A stretch of 64,000 nucleotides of DNA, taken from Gammaproteobacteria bacterium HGW-Gammaproteobacteria-15 (GTDB taxonomy: Bacteria > Pseudomonadota > Gammaproteobacteria > Enterobacterales > Alteromonadaceae). How positions within the stretch are numbered: the first letter of the stretch is position 1; every line of letters starts with the position of its first letter. The stretch spans positions 434,001-498,000 of the forward strand of contig PGZF01000004.1 in assembly GCA_002840125.1 (NCBI GenBank), in the 5' to 3' direction. The position numbers and the translations under genes are program-made. This document shows positions 50,054-58,731 of this stretch, piece after piece. The notes beneath the pieces are model-generated. The model did no database searches, was not told where the DNA came from, and saw nothing but the letters and a program-made list of their open reading frames with translations.

Positions 50054-50083
50054 AAAAAACGCTGCCACCTGGCAGCGTTTTTG
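50054..50083 (+). terminator. Rho-independent terminator of purA
   Basis: AAAAAACGCTGCC, ACCT loop, GGCAGCGTTTTT; 29 bp after the purA stop. Confidence 0.92.
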
Positions 50084-50120
50084 TTTATGCTGATAAAAAG
50101 CGAAACATGGAGTTACGGTT

Positions 50121-51440
50121 ATGCGCATTTTTACTTTGTTAGCAGCGTTAATAACGCTTACCGCTTGTGGTGGCGGAGGCAACTTAGATACTGACAGCAC
50201 AGGGCAAACCAGTATTTGCCAGCGTACTGATATTAACTCTCAGGTGTTTTGTGCGTTGCAGCGCGATTATCTGTGGTACCGTGATTTGCCTGCTTCAATT
50301 AACCCAAATAGTTACAGCTCGCCCAATCAATTATTGCAGGCTGTCGCAGCGCCACAGGATCGCTACAGCTTTATTCTTACCCGGCAGGAATATGAAGATC
50401 GCTTTATCAACGCTACCTTTTTCGGCTACGGTTTCTCCAGTGTCAGAGCAGATAATAATACGGCGTTGCAAATTGCGTATGTATATGACGACGGTTCAGC
50501 GGCTCAAAATGGCCTGCGCCGCGGCGACAAAATAATTGAAATTGAAGGCGTTAGTGTTGCGCAGTGGCTAAGCCGGCTTGATGCAGGCACGGCAACCAAT
50601 GAGGATATTTACGGCCCGAACGAAACTGGCGTAGTACGTAACTTTGTCTGGCGTAAGCCAGATGCCTCTGAGCGGGTAGCAGATTTTATTAAAACGGAAG
50701 TTACTACCAATACCGTGCTGCACCGCTCTGTAACTACACAAGGCAGTAAACGTATTGGTTATCTGGTGTTTAATACTTTTATTGAATTATCTGAGACGGA
50801 ACTGGAAGAAGCCTTTGCCTATTTTGCTACGCAAGGGGTTAATGAGTTGGTACTGGATGTGCGTTACAACGGCGGCGGCCTGATCCGGGTGGCAAACCAA
50901 CTGAGTACACAGATTGCACGAAACTTCGTTCAGGGCCAAGTATTTCTAAAATATCAGTTTAATGACAAAAATACGGCAAAAAATAGTACTACCCTGTTTG
51001 CGCTGGGTGCCGGCAGAACGGCTCTGAATCTGCCCAGGGTATTTGTGCTGACAACCCAAAGCAGCTGCTCATCCAGCGAGCTGGTAATTAATTCTCTGAC
51101 ACCTTTTGTTAATGTGGTGCAGATAGGCAGTGCAACTTGTGGTAAGCCGATAGGGCAGCAACCGGATATTATTGGCAACTACGTGTTGTTTGCTATTAAC
51201 TTTCAAACGGTAAACGCGCTGGATCAAGGTGGGTACTTTGATGGGTTACAGCCTAACTGCCCGGTTAATGACAACATTATCGGAGATTGGGGTGTTGTTA
51301 CTGATCCTTTGTATGCAGAGGCAGTTAATTATATTGCCAGCGGTAGCTGTAGCGATGTAGCCGTAAGTAGTGCAGCAGTGCGTGCTGAACAGGCAAAACC
51401 AAAGCTGGCTGCGCCCTGGGTATTAAATAATGAGCAATAA
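50121..51440 (+). CDS. S41-family peptidase lipoprotein with PDZ domain
   Basis: 439 residues. Lipoprotein signal with lipobox LTAC (Cys16) followed by Gly residues. N-terminal helical cap, a PDZ-like region (GSAAQNGLRRGDKIIEIEG), then the S41 catalytic core: LVLDVRYNGGGLIR, nucleophile in SSCSSSELVIN and Lys in TCGKPIG. Several Cys in the mature protein suggest disulfides. It should be a periplasmic, membrane-anchored C-terminal-processing-type protease of unknown target. It is distinct from the truncated S41/beta-lactamase lipoprotein at the left edge. Confidence 0.88.
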   Translation: MRIFTLLAALITLTACGGGGNLDTDSTGQTSICQRTDINSQVFCALQRDYLWYRDLPASINPNSYSSPNQLLQAVAAPQDRYSFILTRQEYEDRFINATFFGYGFSSVRADNNTALQIAYVYDDGSAAQNGLRRGDKIIEIEGVSVAQWLSRLDAGTATNEDIYGPNETGVVRNFVWRKPDASERVADFIKTEVTTNTVLHRSVTTQGSKRIGYLVFNTFIELSETELEEAFAYFATQGVNELVLDVRYNGGGLIRVANQLSTQIARNFVQGQVFLKYQFNDKNTAKNSTTLFALGAGRTALNLPRVFVLTTQSSCSSSELVINSLTPFVNVVQIGSATCGKPIGQQPDIIGNYVLFAINFQTVNALDQGGYFDGLQPNCPVNDNIIGDWGVVTDPLYAEAVNYIASGSCSDVAVSSAAVRAEQAKPKLAAPWVLNNEQ

Positions 51441-51514
51441 AAGGCGTGAAGTTTGCTTAAAAAAAGCCACTTGAGGCCGATAAAGCCTAAGATAACAATT
51501 TTCAGGCGCATATT

Positions 51515-52135
51515 ATGACTAAAATGCTATGGTTGGTGCTGGCGGTTCTGACACTGCAAACGCCGTTAACACAGGCTCAGGAACTTGAAGCCGTGCAGTT
51601 ATATTCTCAGGATGAACTGTTGGCATTGATCCGTACCAACAGCCATCTTAAGCGTGTACGGGCCGATGATTGTCAGCTGGTGCGTGATATCGAAGCCCGG
51701 GCGGATATTATGCAGTTGCCGGCTTATCAGTTTTTATATGGCGATATGCTGGCCTATGCGGTTTGTGTGCCACGTAATGTAGAACGAGGCTGGGACCTGA
51801 TGCTGCAAGCCGCAGGGCAAGGCTTACCTGAGGGGTTAGAACAAGTAGGCCGTTATTATCATATTGGCCGCTTTGTGCAGCCCGACACAGATAAAGCTAT
51901 TATTTATTTGCGTGAAGCCTCGGCACTGGGTAATTTAAAAGCGCAGTTACGTTTGGCGCAAATATTAATTGACGGCCATGGCAGTCCGGTAGATTTTGAA
52001 CAAAGCTATCGCTGGTTGCATAATGCGGTAACGGCAGATGCCGGTACACATAAACAAATACAACAGTTGCTTGGTAAGTTAAGCCAAAAAATGCCCGCAA
52101 GGGTAGTGGCGAATGCCAAACGGCCGGTAAAATGA
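51515..52135 (+). CDS. motX: Sodium-type flagellar stator protein MotX
   Basis: 206 residues. The signal peptide ends TQAQE. The segment PAYQFLYGDMLAYAVCVPR and the following Sel1-like repeats (about 95-165, with EGLEQVGRYYHIG and LKAQLRLAQILIDGHG) closely follow Vibrio and Shewanella MotX as I recall it. MotX belongs to the periplasmic T ring that holds the sodium-driven PomAB stator. The motX-rnr-rlmB order is the same as in Shewanella. This suggests a polar, sodium-driven flagellum in the host. Confidence 0.85.
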   Translation: MTKMLWLVLAVLTLQTPLTQAQELEAVQLYSQDELLALIRTNSHLKRVRADDCQLVRDIEARADIMQLPAYQFLYGDMLAYAVCVPRNVERGWDLMLQAAGQGLPEGLEQVGRYYHIGRFVQPDTDKAIIYLREASALGNLKAQLRLAQILIDGHGSPVDFEQSYRWLHNAVTADAGTHKQIQQLLGKLSQKMPARVVANAKRPVK

Positions 52136-52201
52136 AGTTCATACTCATAACCCGGTTTAGCTGTTACACTTAACACAATTTAGGAAACAAAAGATAACTT
52201 A

Positions 52202-54541
52202 ATGACGGTAAATGATCCGCATCTTGCGCGTGAGCAGGAAAAATACGACAACCCTATCCCCAGCCGTGAATTTATTCTCGAGCATATCGAAAAACGCCAG
52301 AGCCCCGCTTACTTTGAAGAATTAGTTGAAGAGCTGGGTTTAACCGACGACGATGCTATTTTCGCGCTGAAAAAACGCCTGCGCGCCATGGAGCGTGACG
52401 GCCAGCTAATTTATACCAAAAACCGCCGCTATGGCCTGGTCGATAATATGGACCTGGTAAAAGGCACGGTATTGGGCCACCGCGAAGGTTTCGGCTTCTT
52501 AAAGCTGGAGCAGGGTGGGCCGGACTGGTTTATTCCCAATTTTGAGATGCAGCGCTTGCTGCACGGCGATATTGTGCTGGCGACAGCGCAAAGCGTAAAT
52601 AGCAAAGATAAAATTGAAGCCCGCGTAGTGCGGGTATTAGAGTCGCGCGCCGAGCCAATAGTAGGCCGCTACTATAAAGATTTCGCCTTGGGCGTAGTAG
52701 TGCCGGACGACCCGCGCATTACCCAGGATATTGTTATCCCTGATGGGGAGCAGGGCGAAGCCCGGCACGGCCAGGTGGTGTTGGTAGAAATAACCCAGCG
52801 GCCATCAAAGCGGGTGAATGCAGTAGGTAAAGTCACCGAAGTACTGGGCGAGCATATGGCGCCGGGTATGGAAATTGAAATTGCCATTCGTAATCATGGT
52901 ATTCCACATGTGTTTTCTGATGCGGTATTAAAACAAGTGGCTAAGTACGGCGAAGAAGTGCCGGAAGCGGCCAAGCAAGGCCGTGTCGATTTAACCAAAT
53001 TAGGCTTGATCACCATTGATGGTGAAGATGCGCGCGACTTTGATGACGCCGTTTACGCTGAAGCCAAAGACAACGGCGGCTGGCGGTTATGGGTTGCCAT
53101 TGCCGATGTTAGTGCCTATGTGCTGCCTTATACCGTGCTGGATAACACCGCCATAGAACGCGGTAATTCGGTGTATTTCCCCGATCACGTAGTGCCTATG
53201 TTGCCGGAAGCGTTATCTAACGGCCTGTGTTCGCTTAACCCGCATACCGACCGCTTATGTTTAGTTGCCGACATGCATATTAGCGCCAGCGGTAAACTCG
53301 ACAGCTATCAGTTTTATGAAGCGGTGATGCACTCCAGTGCGCGCTTAACTTATAACAAGGTGCATAAGATACTGCAGGGCGACCCTGAGTTACGAGCGCA
53401 ATATGCCGCGAACCTGACCAATATTGAAACGCTGAACAGCCTGTATAAAAAGCTGGCCAAAGTACGCGGCCAACGCGGTGCTATAGAGTTTGAAACGGTA
53501 GAAACCCGCTTTGTGTTTAACAGTCACCGTAAAATTGAGCAAATTGTGCCGGTGCACCGCGTTGAATCGCATAAGATCATTGAAGAATGCATGATCATGG
53601 CTAACGTGGCGGCGGCACGCTTTATTGAAAAGCACGAAGCCCATACGCTGTTTCGTGTGCACGAGCGTCCCGATGCCGACCGCTTTGATAACTTCCGCCG
53701 CTTTTTAGCTGAGCTGGGTATCGACGCGAATTTATCAGCCGAACCGACACCGCTGGAGCTAACGCAAACTTTGGAGAAGATTGGCGACCGGCCGGACCGC
53801 GAGCTGATAGAAACCACTATGTTGCGCTCAATGAAACAAGCGGTGTATCAGGGCGATAACCAGGGCCACTTTGGTTTGGCGCTGGAGGCTTATGCGCACT
53901 TTACCTCGCCAATCCGCCGTTACCCGGACTTAGTGCTGCACCGTGGCATTAAAGCCTTACTGGCCAAGCAAGGCCAGAAAGTCACCGGTGCCCGCGAATA
54001 CACTGAAGCCGAAATTACGCCTCTGGGCGAGCAATGCTCGATGACCGAGCGCCGCGCTGACGATGCCACCCGCGAAGTAGCTGACTGGCTTAAATGCGAG
54101 TATATGCAAGACCATTTAGGCGCAGAGTTTGACGGTGTTGTATCTACCGTTACCAGCTTTGGCCTGTTTGTACGCTTAACCGAACTGTATATCGAAGGCT
54201 TGGTGCATGTCACTTCGTTGCAAAACGACTACTACCACTTTGACGCTGAGCGTCATACGCTAAGCGGCGAGCATGGTAAAGTAACCTATCGCATGGGTGA
54301 TTTGCTAAAAGTGAAAGTGGCAGCAGTTAACCTGGAAGCACGCAAGATTGATTTAGTCTTAGTCGGCGAGCCAACGCGGGTTGTCAGCAAAGAACAAATT
54401 AAAGCGTCAAAGCAAGGTGCAGCCAAAGGCGGCAAACGCGCTACCGGTAAAGCAGCACCTGCCGCTAAAGGTGCTGAAGCTAAGCCCAAAGGCGCGCGCA
54501 ATATTACGGCGCGTAAAAAGCCACGGCGTAAAGCTAAGTAA
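52202..54541 (+). CDS. rnr: Ribonuclease R
   Basis: 779 residues. A 3'-5' exoribonuclease for structured RNA and quality control. N-terminal winged-helix and cold-shock domains (EFILEHIEKRQSP, GFGFLKLEQG), the RNB core with GEDARDFDDAVYAE that carries the metal-binding Asp residues and HFTSPIRRYPDLVLHR, an S1 domain (FGLFVRLTELYIEGLVHV) and a Lys/Ala-rich basic tail of about 40 residues. rlmB follows after 48 bp. Confidence 0.98.
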   Translation: MTVNDPHLAREQEKYDNPIPSREFILEHIEKRQSPAYFEELVEELGLTDDDAIFALKKRLRAMERDGQLIYTKNRRYGLVDNMDLVKGTVLGHREGFGFLKLEQGGPDWFIPNFEMQRLLHGDIVLATAQSVNSKDKIEARVVRVLESRAEPIVGRYYKDFALGVVVPDDPRITQDIVIPDGEQGEARHGQVVLVEITQRPSKRVNAVGKVTEVLGEHMAPGMEIEIAIRNHGIPHVFSDAVLKQVAKYGEEVPEAAKQGRVDLTKLGLITIDGEDARDFDDAVYAEAKDNGGWRLWVAIADVSAYVLPYTVLDNTAIERGNSVYFPDHVVPMLPEALSNGLCSLNPHTDRLCLVADMHISASGKLDSYQFYEAVMHSSARLTYNKVHKILQGDPELRAQYAANLTNIETLNSLYKKLAKVRGQRGAIEFETVETRFVFNSHRKIEQIVPVHRVESHKIIEECMIMANVAAARFIEKHEAHTLFRVHERPDADRFDNFRRFLAELGIDANLSAEPTPLELTQTLEKIGDRPDRELIETTMLRSMKQAVYQGDNQGHFGLALEAYAHFTSPIRRYPDLVLHRGIKALLAKQGQKVTGAREYTEAEITPLGEQCSMTERRADDATREVADWLKCEYMQDHLGAEFDGVVSTVTSFGLFVRLTELYIEGLVHVTSLQNDYYHFDAERHTLSGEHGKVTYRMGDLLKVKVAAVNLEARKIDLVLVGEPTRVVSKEQIKASKQGAAKGGKRATGKAAPAAKGAEAKPKGARNITARKKPRRKAK

Positions 54542-54589
54542 TAAGGTAAACTGCCGGCCTTTTTTAAGTGTCGGCATTAAGGGTTAACA

Positions 54590-55321
54590 ATGAGCGCAGA
54601 TCTGGTCTTTGGTATTCATGCGGTAGGCGCATTACTGCAACGTGCACCGCAGGATGTGCTGGAACTGTTCGTGATGAAAGATCGCGACGACAAGCGCATG
54701 CAGCCGTTAATTCAGCAGGCACGGCAAAACGGCGTATCAGTGCAGTTTTGTAACCGCAAAACCATGGACGATATGGTTGGCGGTCAGCATCAGGGCATTA
54801 TTGCTAAAGCCCGCTTACAAAGCAGTGGCAGCGAAGCCGATTTAGCCGCCATTGTTGAGCAACAGGAAAAGCCGTTTATTCTGATCCTTGATGGCGTAAC
54901 CGACCCGCACAATTTAGGCGCTATTTTACGCAGCGCCGATGCCGCCGGTGTGCATGCAGTGGTGTCGCCAAAAGACCGTTCAGTAAAATTAACCTCAGTG
55001 GTGCGTAAAGTCGCCTGTGGTGCAGCAGAGAGCGTGCCTTTTATTACCGTAACCAACTTAGCCCGTACCCTGCGTGAATTGCAGGACGCCGGTGTTTGGG
55101 TAGTCGGCACCGCCGGTGAAACCGATACCAGTATTTATCAGGCTGATTTTAAAGGCCCGTTGGCGCTGGTACTGGGGGCCGAAGGCGAAGGACTGCGCCG
55201 TTTAACCCGCGAAACCTGCGACAGCCTGGTAAAAATTCCGATGTTTGGTACTGTGTCCAGCCTTAACGTTTCGGTTGCTGCCGGTATCTGCTTATTTGAA
55301 GCCGTGCGCCAGCGCCAATAA
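54590..55321 (+). CDS. rlmB: 23S rRNA (guanosine-2'-O) methyltransferase RlmB
   Basis: 243 residues. It methylates G2251 of 23S rRNA. N-terminal L30e-like substrate-binding domain (VFGIHAVGALLQ), then the SPOUT fold with ILDGVTDPHNLGAILRSADA, LGAEGEGL and the knot segment FGTVSSLNVSVAAGICLFE. Second of the rnr-rlmB pair. Confidence 0.98.
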   Translation: MSADLVFGIHAVGALLQRAPQDVLELFVMKDRDDKRMQPLIQQARQNGVSVQFCNRKTMDDMVGGQHQGIIAKARLQSSGSEADLAAIVEQQEKPFILILDGVTDPHNLGAILRSADAAGVHAVVSPKDRSVKLTSVVRKVACGAAESVPFITVTNLARTLRELQDAGVWVVGTAGETDTSIYQADFKGPLALVLGAEGEGLRRLTRETCDSLVKIPMFGTVSSLNVSVAAGICLFEAVRQRQ

Positions 55322-55371
55322 ACTCCCTGCATTATTGCTTTGTGCGATAGCAAAGGTTAGGTGTTTCGATT

Positions 55372-55624
55372 GCGCAGCCACAGAGTGTCTGAGTGAGCGC
55401 GTAAGCAGCGAACGAGTTGCTGTGGCGAGCACAGCGAAATAGCTAGCCTTGCTGTTTTCTGGCCGGTAAAAGTGAGTGCTATGCTCGCCACAATGACACC
55501 TCGGGCAATCCTGCCCTCAGTGAGGCGGCTCAGCTAAGCTTACCAAATTCGTTCCCGACGAATTTGTCCGCCGCCTTCGCTTACGCGAAATGGGTTTGTG
55601 GCTGCGCTATCACTCGCTTTTACC
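55372..55624. repeat. Nested palindromic element, MITE-like
   Basis: Three sets of inverted arms are visible. GCGCAGCCACA (55372-55382) pairs with TGTGGCTGCGC (55597-55607). GCGCGTAAGC (55397-55406) pairs with GCTTACGCG (55579-55587). GGTAAAAGTGAGTGCTA (from 55465) is the inverted copy, with two mismatches, of the segment ending CACTCGCTTTTACC at 55624. Local hairpins also occur (AAATTCGT/ACGAATTT, GCTGTG/CACAGC, CCTCA/TGAGG). No protein is encoded and no target-site duplication is clear. The structure fits a non-autonomous mobile or structured repeat. Confidence 0.6.
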
Positions 55625-55655
55625 TGCTTAATCTTTCAAATTGATTGCTTTCTGC

Positions 55656-55684
55656 TTGTTATTTACCCGCTAAGTCCGTAAAAT
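55656..55684 (+). promoter_or_regulatory. Predicted sigma-70 promoter of the rpsF operon
   Basis: TTGTTA (55656-55661) and TAAAAT (55679-55684) with exactly 17 bp between, followed by ACGCGACC. It lies 92 bp before rpsF and gives a leader of about 85 nt. Confidence 0.65.
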
Positions 55685-55724
55685 ACGCGACCTTCGGCCA
55701 TACACCTAACGTTCCTTGCCTCCA

Positions 55725-55775
55725 TGAGAACCCCGGCCGAGTTCCCCCGAGGCTTACTAACCGTAAGGAGCTACA
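55725..55775 (+). promoter_or_regulatory. Possible S6:S18-binding leader of rpsF
   Basis: Just before rpsF, CTTAC-TAACC-GTAAG forms a hairpin that covers the region next to the ribosome binding site (AAGGAGCT). It contains the loop ACCG and is preceded by CCGG/CCGAG pairs. Ribosomal leaders that bind the S6:S18 complex have such a CCG-rich fold at this place. I infer translational feedback by S6:S18; the assignment is by position and partial motif. Confidence 0.4.
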
Positions 55776-56153
55776 ATGCGTCATTACGAAATCGTTTTTA
55801 TGGTTCACCCTGATCAGAGTGAACAAGTACCTGGCATGATTGAGCGTTACACTGGCGCAATCAAAGAAGCGGGTGGTTCTATTCACCGTCTGGAAGATTG
55901 GGGCCGTCGTCAACTGGCTTACCCAATCCAGAAGTTGCATAAAGCTCACTATGTTCTGATGAACGTAGAAGCACCACAAACTGTGATTGATGAGCTGGAA
56001 ACTAACTTCCGCTACAACGACGCGGTATTACGTAACCTGATTATGCGCACTGACAGTGCCGTAGTTGAGCCATCACCAATGGCAAAAGTACGTGATGAAC
56101 GTCGTGAGCGTGCTCCTCGCGAACATGAAGAGCAAGTAGCAAACGAAGAGTAA
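55776..56153 (+). CDS. rpsF: 30S ribosomal protein S6
   Basis: 125 residues. [21 protein letters not shown] start, [15 protein letters not shown] and a charged C-terminal tail ending EQVANEE. It binds S18 on the 30S platform. First gene of the rpsF-priB-rpsR-rplI operon, with a strong ribosome binding site (AAGGAG). Confidence 0.99.
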   Translation: MRHYEIVFMVHPDQSEQVPGMIERYTGAIKEAGGSIHRLEDWGRRQLAYPIQKLHKAHYVLMNVEAPQTVIDELETNFRYNDAVLRNLIMRTDSAVVEPSPMAKVRDERRERAPREHEEQVANEE

Positions 56154-56163
56154 GTTGTTGTTA

Positions 56164-56469
56164 ATGGACAATAGCACCGTACTGGTTGGCAGTATCTGCC
56201 GTCAACCGGAGCATAGCGAAAGTCCTGCGGGCATACCGCATACGGTTTTGGTGTTAGAACACCGCAGTAACCAGATGGAAGCCGGCTTAAACCGCCAGGC
56301 TTATGTCAGGATACAGGTAGTACTAACCGGAGCCGCACTAACACAACATACCCGACAGTTAACGTTGGGCAACATGGTAAAGGTGACAGGTTTTTTAAAC
56401 CGCCACCAAAGCCGCAGCGGACAAGCTAAGCTGGTGCTGCATGCGCAACAAATTGAACAAATAAGTTAG
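56164..56469 (+). CDS. priB: Primosomal replication protein N (PriB)
   Basis: 101 residues from ATG at 56164, ten bp after the rpsF stop. Single OB-fold of the SSB type: [34 protein letters not shown] and [13 protein letters not shown]. It joins PriA at stalled forks to reload DnaB. Its place between rpsF and rpsR is typical of gammaproteobacteria. Confidence 0.95.
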   Translation: MDNSTVLVGSICRQPEHSESPAGIPHTVLVLEHRSNQMEAGLNRQAYVRIQVVLTGAALTQHTRQLTLGNMVKVTGFLNRHQSRSGQAKLVLHAQQIEQIS

Positions 56470-56480
56470 GAGACAGGCAA

Positions 56481-56708
56481 ATGTCACGTTTTTTCCGTCG
56501 CCGTAAATTCTGCCGTTTTTCTGCAGAAGGCACTGTAGAGATTGATTACAAAGATACCGTTGTTCTGAAAAACTACGTTACAGAAAGCGGTAAGATCGTA
56601 CCTAGCCGTATTACTGGTACCAGCGCTAAGTATCAGCGCCAACTGGCTCGTGCTATCAAGCGCGCACGCTACCTGGCTCTGCTGCCTTACAGCGACTCAC
56701 ACAGTTAA
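56481..56708 (+). CDS. rpsR: 30S ribosomal protein S18
   Basis: 75 residues, full length. [12 protein letters not shown] start, [25 protein letters not shown], and the basic [13 protein letters not shown] end. Eleven bp after priB, with an AGGAG ribosome binding site. Confidence 0.99.
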   Translation: MSRFFRRRKFCRFSAEGTVEIDYKDTVVLKNYVTESGKIVPSRITGTSAKYQRQLARAIKRARYLALLPYSDSHS

Positions 56709-56727
56709 TACAGAAGGGGTATAAGCA

Positions 56728-57180
56728 ATGCAAATTATTCTGTTAGACAAAGTCGCTAACCTTGGTGGTTTAGGTGACAATGTAGCTGTTAAGTCAGGTT
56801 ATGCTCGTAACTTCTTATTCCCACAGGGTAAAGCAGTTCCGGCTACCAAGGCTAACATCGAGAAATTCGAAGCCCGTCGCGCTGAATTAGAAGCTAAATT
56901 AGCTGATGATTTAACTGCTGCGAACGACCGTGCTGCTAAAATTGCTGCGCTGGGTGAAGTGACTATCGCTTCTAAAGCCGGTGACGAAGGCAAGCTGTTC
57001 GGTTCAGTTGGCACCCGTGATATCGCTGATGCGATCACTGAAGCCGGCGTTAAAGTATCTAAAGCAGAAGTTAAACTGCCTACAGGTACTTTACGTGAAA
57101 CTGGCGAGTACGAAATCGACGTACAGTTACACGCTGAAGTTACTGCAACTGTAAAAATTGTAGTAATCGCAGAAGCTTAA
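56728..57180 (+). CDS. rplI: 50S ribosomal protein L9
   Basis: 150 residues. N-terminal domain [17 protein letters not shown] and [16 protein letters not shown], a long connecting helix (about 41-75), and a C-terminal domain ending [13 protein letters not shown]. Last gene of the operon, followed by a terminator. Confidence 0.99.
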   Translation: MQIILLDKVANLGGLGDNVAVKSGYARNFLFPQGKAVPATKANIEKFEARRAELEAKLADDLTAANDRAAKIAALGEVTIASKAGDEGKLFGSVGTRDIADAITEAGVKVSKAEVKLPTGTLRETGEYEIDVQLHAEVTATVKIVVIAEA

Positions 57181-57188
57181 TAAGCTTT

Positions 57189-57217
57189 AAAGCGCACTGT
57201 ATCTGCAGTGCGCTTTT
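57189..57217 (+). terminator. Rho-independent terminator of the rpsF-rplI operon
   Basis: AAAGCGCACTG pairs with CAGTGCGCTTTT around a 6-nt loop, 9 bp after the rplI stop. Confidence 0.9.
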
Positions 57218-57348
57218 CCCTTCGTTTCTCCCGCTGTTGTTTACCCGCTCTGTTTAGTTAAACTGCTAAAAAATATCTGACACTTTGCTTTGTGATCTGC
57301 CTTAGGCAGGTTAGCATTATGCTGTTTTCGCTAACTGAAACAGGTGTT

Positions 57349-58731
57349 ATGAGTAGTATCAAAGACAAACAGGTTGCTGCGGTTAAAATGCCGCCCCATT
57401 CGATAGAAGCTGAGCAGTCGGTACTTGGCGGCTTAATGCTGGATAACGAGGCCTGGGATCGCGTGGCAGAAAAAGTCGTCGAGCAGGATTTTTACCTGCG
57501 CGCGCACCGCTTTATTTTCGCGGCTATGTCGCGCCTGGCTGAAGCCACCCAGCCCATTGATATTATTACCGTATCGGAAAATTTAGAAGCTAACCTGCAA
57601 CTGGACGATGTCGGCGGTTTTGCTTATTTAGGCGAAATTGCCAAAAATACCCCCAGTGCCGCCAATATACTGGCCTATGCCGAAATCGTGCGTGAGCGTG
57701 CCGTGGTACGCGATATGATTTCCGTGGCACATGATATTGCCGACGCCGGTTACGACACTCAGGGCCGCACCTCGGCTGAGCTTTTGGACTTTGCCGAAAC
57801 CAAAGTATTTAAAATTGCTGAACAGCGTACCAATGCCAATGAAGGCCCCGAGCCAATTAACAGCATCCTGGCCAAAACCATTGAGAAAATTGACGAGCTG
57901 TTTCGCTCACCGTATGACGGCGTTACCGGCGTATCTACCGGCTATGTCGATTTAGATAAAATGACCAACGGCATGCAGCCGTCAGACTTAATTATTGTTG
58001 CTGCCCGGCCATCGATGGGTAAAACAACCTTTGCGATGAACCTGTGCGAGCATGCCGCCATTACCTCGGATAAGCCGGTGCTGATTTTCAGCTTAGAGAT
58101 GCCATCCGAACAAATTATGATGCGTATGCTGGCCTCCTTAGGCCGCATTGACCAAACCAAGGTACGTACCGGCCAGTTAGAAGATGAAGACTGGGCGCGG
58201 CTGTCTTCTGCCATAGAGCTTTTGAACACCAAAGGCAAAATGTATATCGATGATGGCTCGGGGCTAACGCCGACTGAGGTACGCTCACGAGCACGGCGCG
58301 TGGCGCGTGAGCATGGTGGCTTAAGCATGATTATGGTCGACTATTTACAGTTAATGACCGTGCCGGGCATGAGTGACAACCGTACGTTGGAAATTGCCGA
58401 AATTTCCCGCTCATTAAAAGCGCTGGCAAAAGAGCTGAAAGTGCCGGTAGTGGCACTGTCGCAGCTAAACCGTTCATTGGAGCAACGCGCTGATAAACGC
58501 CCGGTAAACTCTGACTTACGTGAATCCGGCTCTATCGAGCAGGATGCTGACTTAATTATGTTTATCTACCGCGACGAAGTGTACAACGACGATAGCCCGG
58601 ATAAAGGCACCGCAGAAGTGATCATAGGTAAACAGCGGAACGGCCCGATTGGCCGCGTGCGGTTAACCTTCCACGGCCGGTATTCGCGCTTTGATAACTA
58701 CGCCGGTAGCGCGCGGTTCGAGGAAGATTAA
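57349..58731 (+). CDS. dnaB: Replicative DNA helicase DnaB
   Basis: 460 residues from MSSIKDKQVAAVKMPPHS; an upstream reading from 57292 adds 19 residues unlike the family and lacks a ribosome binding site. N-terminal DnaG-interacting domain (SIEAEQSVLGGLMLDNEAWD), then the RecA-type motor: ARPSMGKTTFAMN, FSLEMPSEQIMMR, VDYLQLM, SQLNRSLEQRADKRP. Its stop overlaps the alr start by one base. Confidence 0.98.
   Translation: MSSIKDKQVAAVKMPPHSIEAEQSVLGGLMLDNEAWDRVAEKVVEQDFYLRAHRFIFAAMSRLAEATQPIDIITVSENLEANLQLDDVGGFAYLGEIAKNTPSAANILAYAEIVRERAVVRDMISVAHDIADAGYDTQGRTSAELLDFAETKVFKIAEQRTNANEGPEPINSILAKTIEKIDELFRSPYDGVTGVSTGYVDLDKMTNGMQPSDLIIVAARPSMGKTTFAMNLCEHAAITSDKPVLIFSLEMPSEQIMMRMLASLGRIDQTKVRTGQLEDEDWARLSSAIELLNTKGKMYIDDGSGLTPTEVRSRARRVAREHGGLSMIMVDYLQLMTVPGMSDNRTLEIAEISRSLKALAKELKVPVVALSQLNRSLEQRADKRPVNSDLRESGSIEQDADLIMFIYRDEVYNDDSPDKGTAEVIIGKQRNGPIGRVRLTFHGRYSRFDNYAGSARFEED

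Larger units (their letters stand above)
55322..55775. other. rlmB-rpsF intergenic region, 454 bp
   Basis: No convincing gene. The left two-thirds (55372-55624) hold nested inverted repeats described separately. The right third holds the rpsF promoter (55656-55684) and a structured leader up to the rpsF ribosome binding site. Confidence 0.7.

Noticed and set aside
53524..54213. Several minus-strand frames opposite rnr
   Set aside because: Antisense to a complete, certain gene; no ribosome binding sites or domain features.
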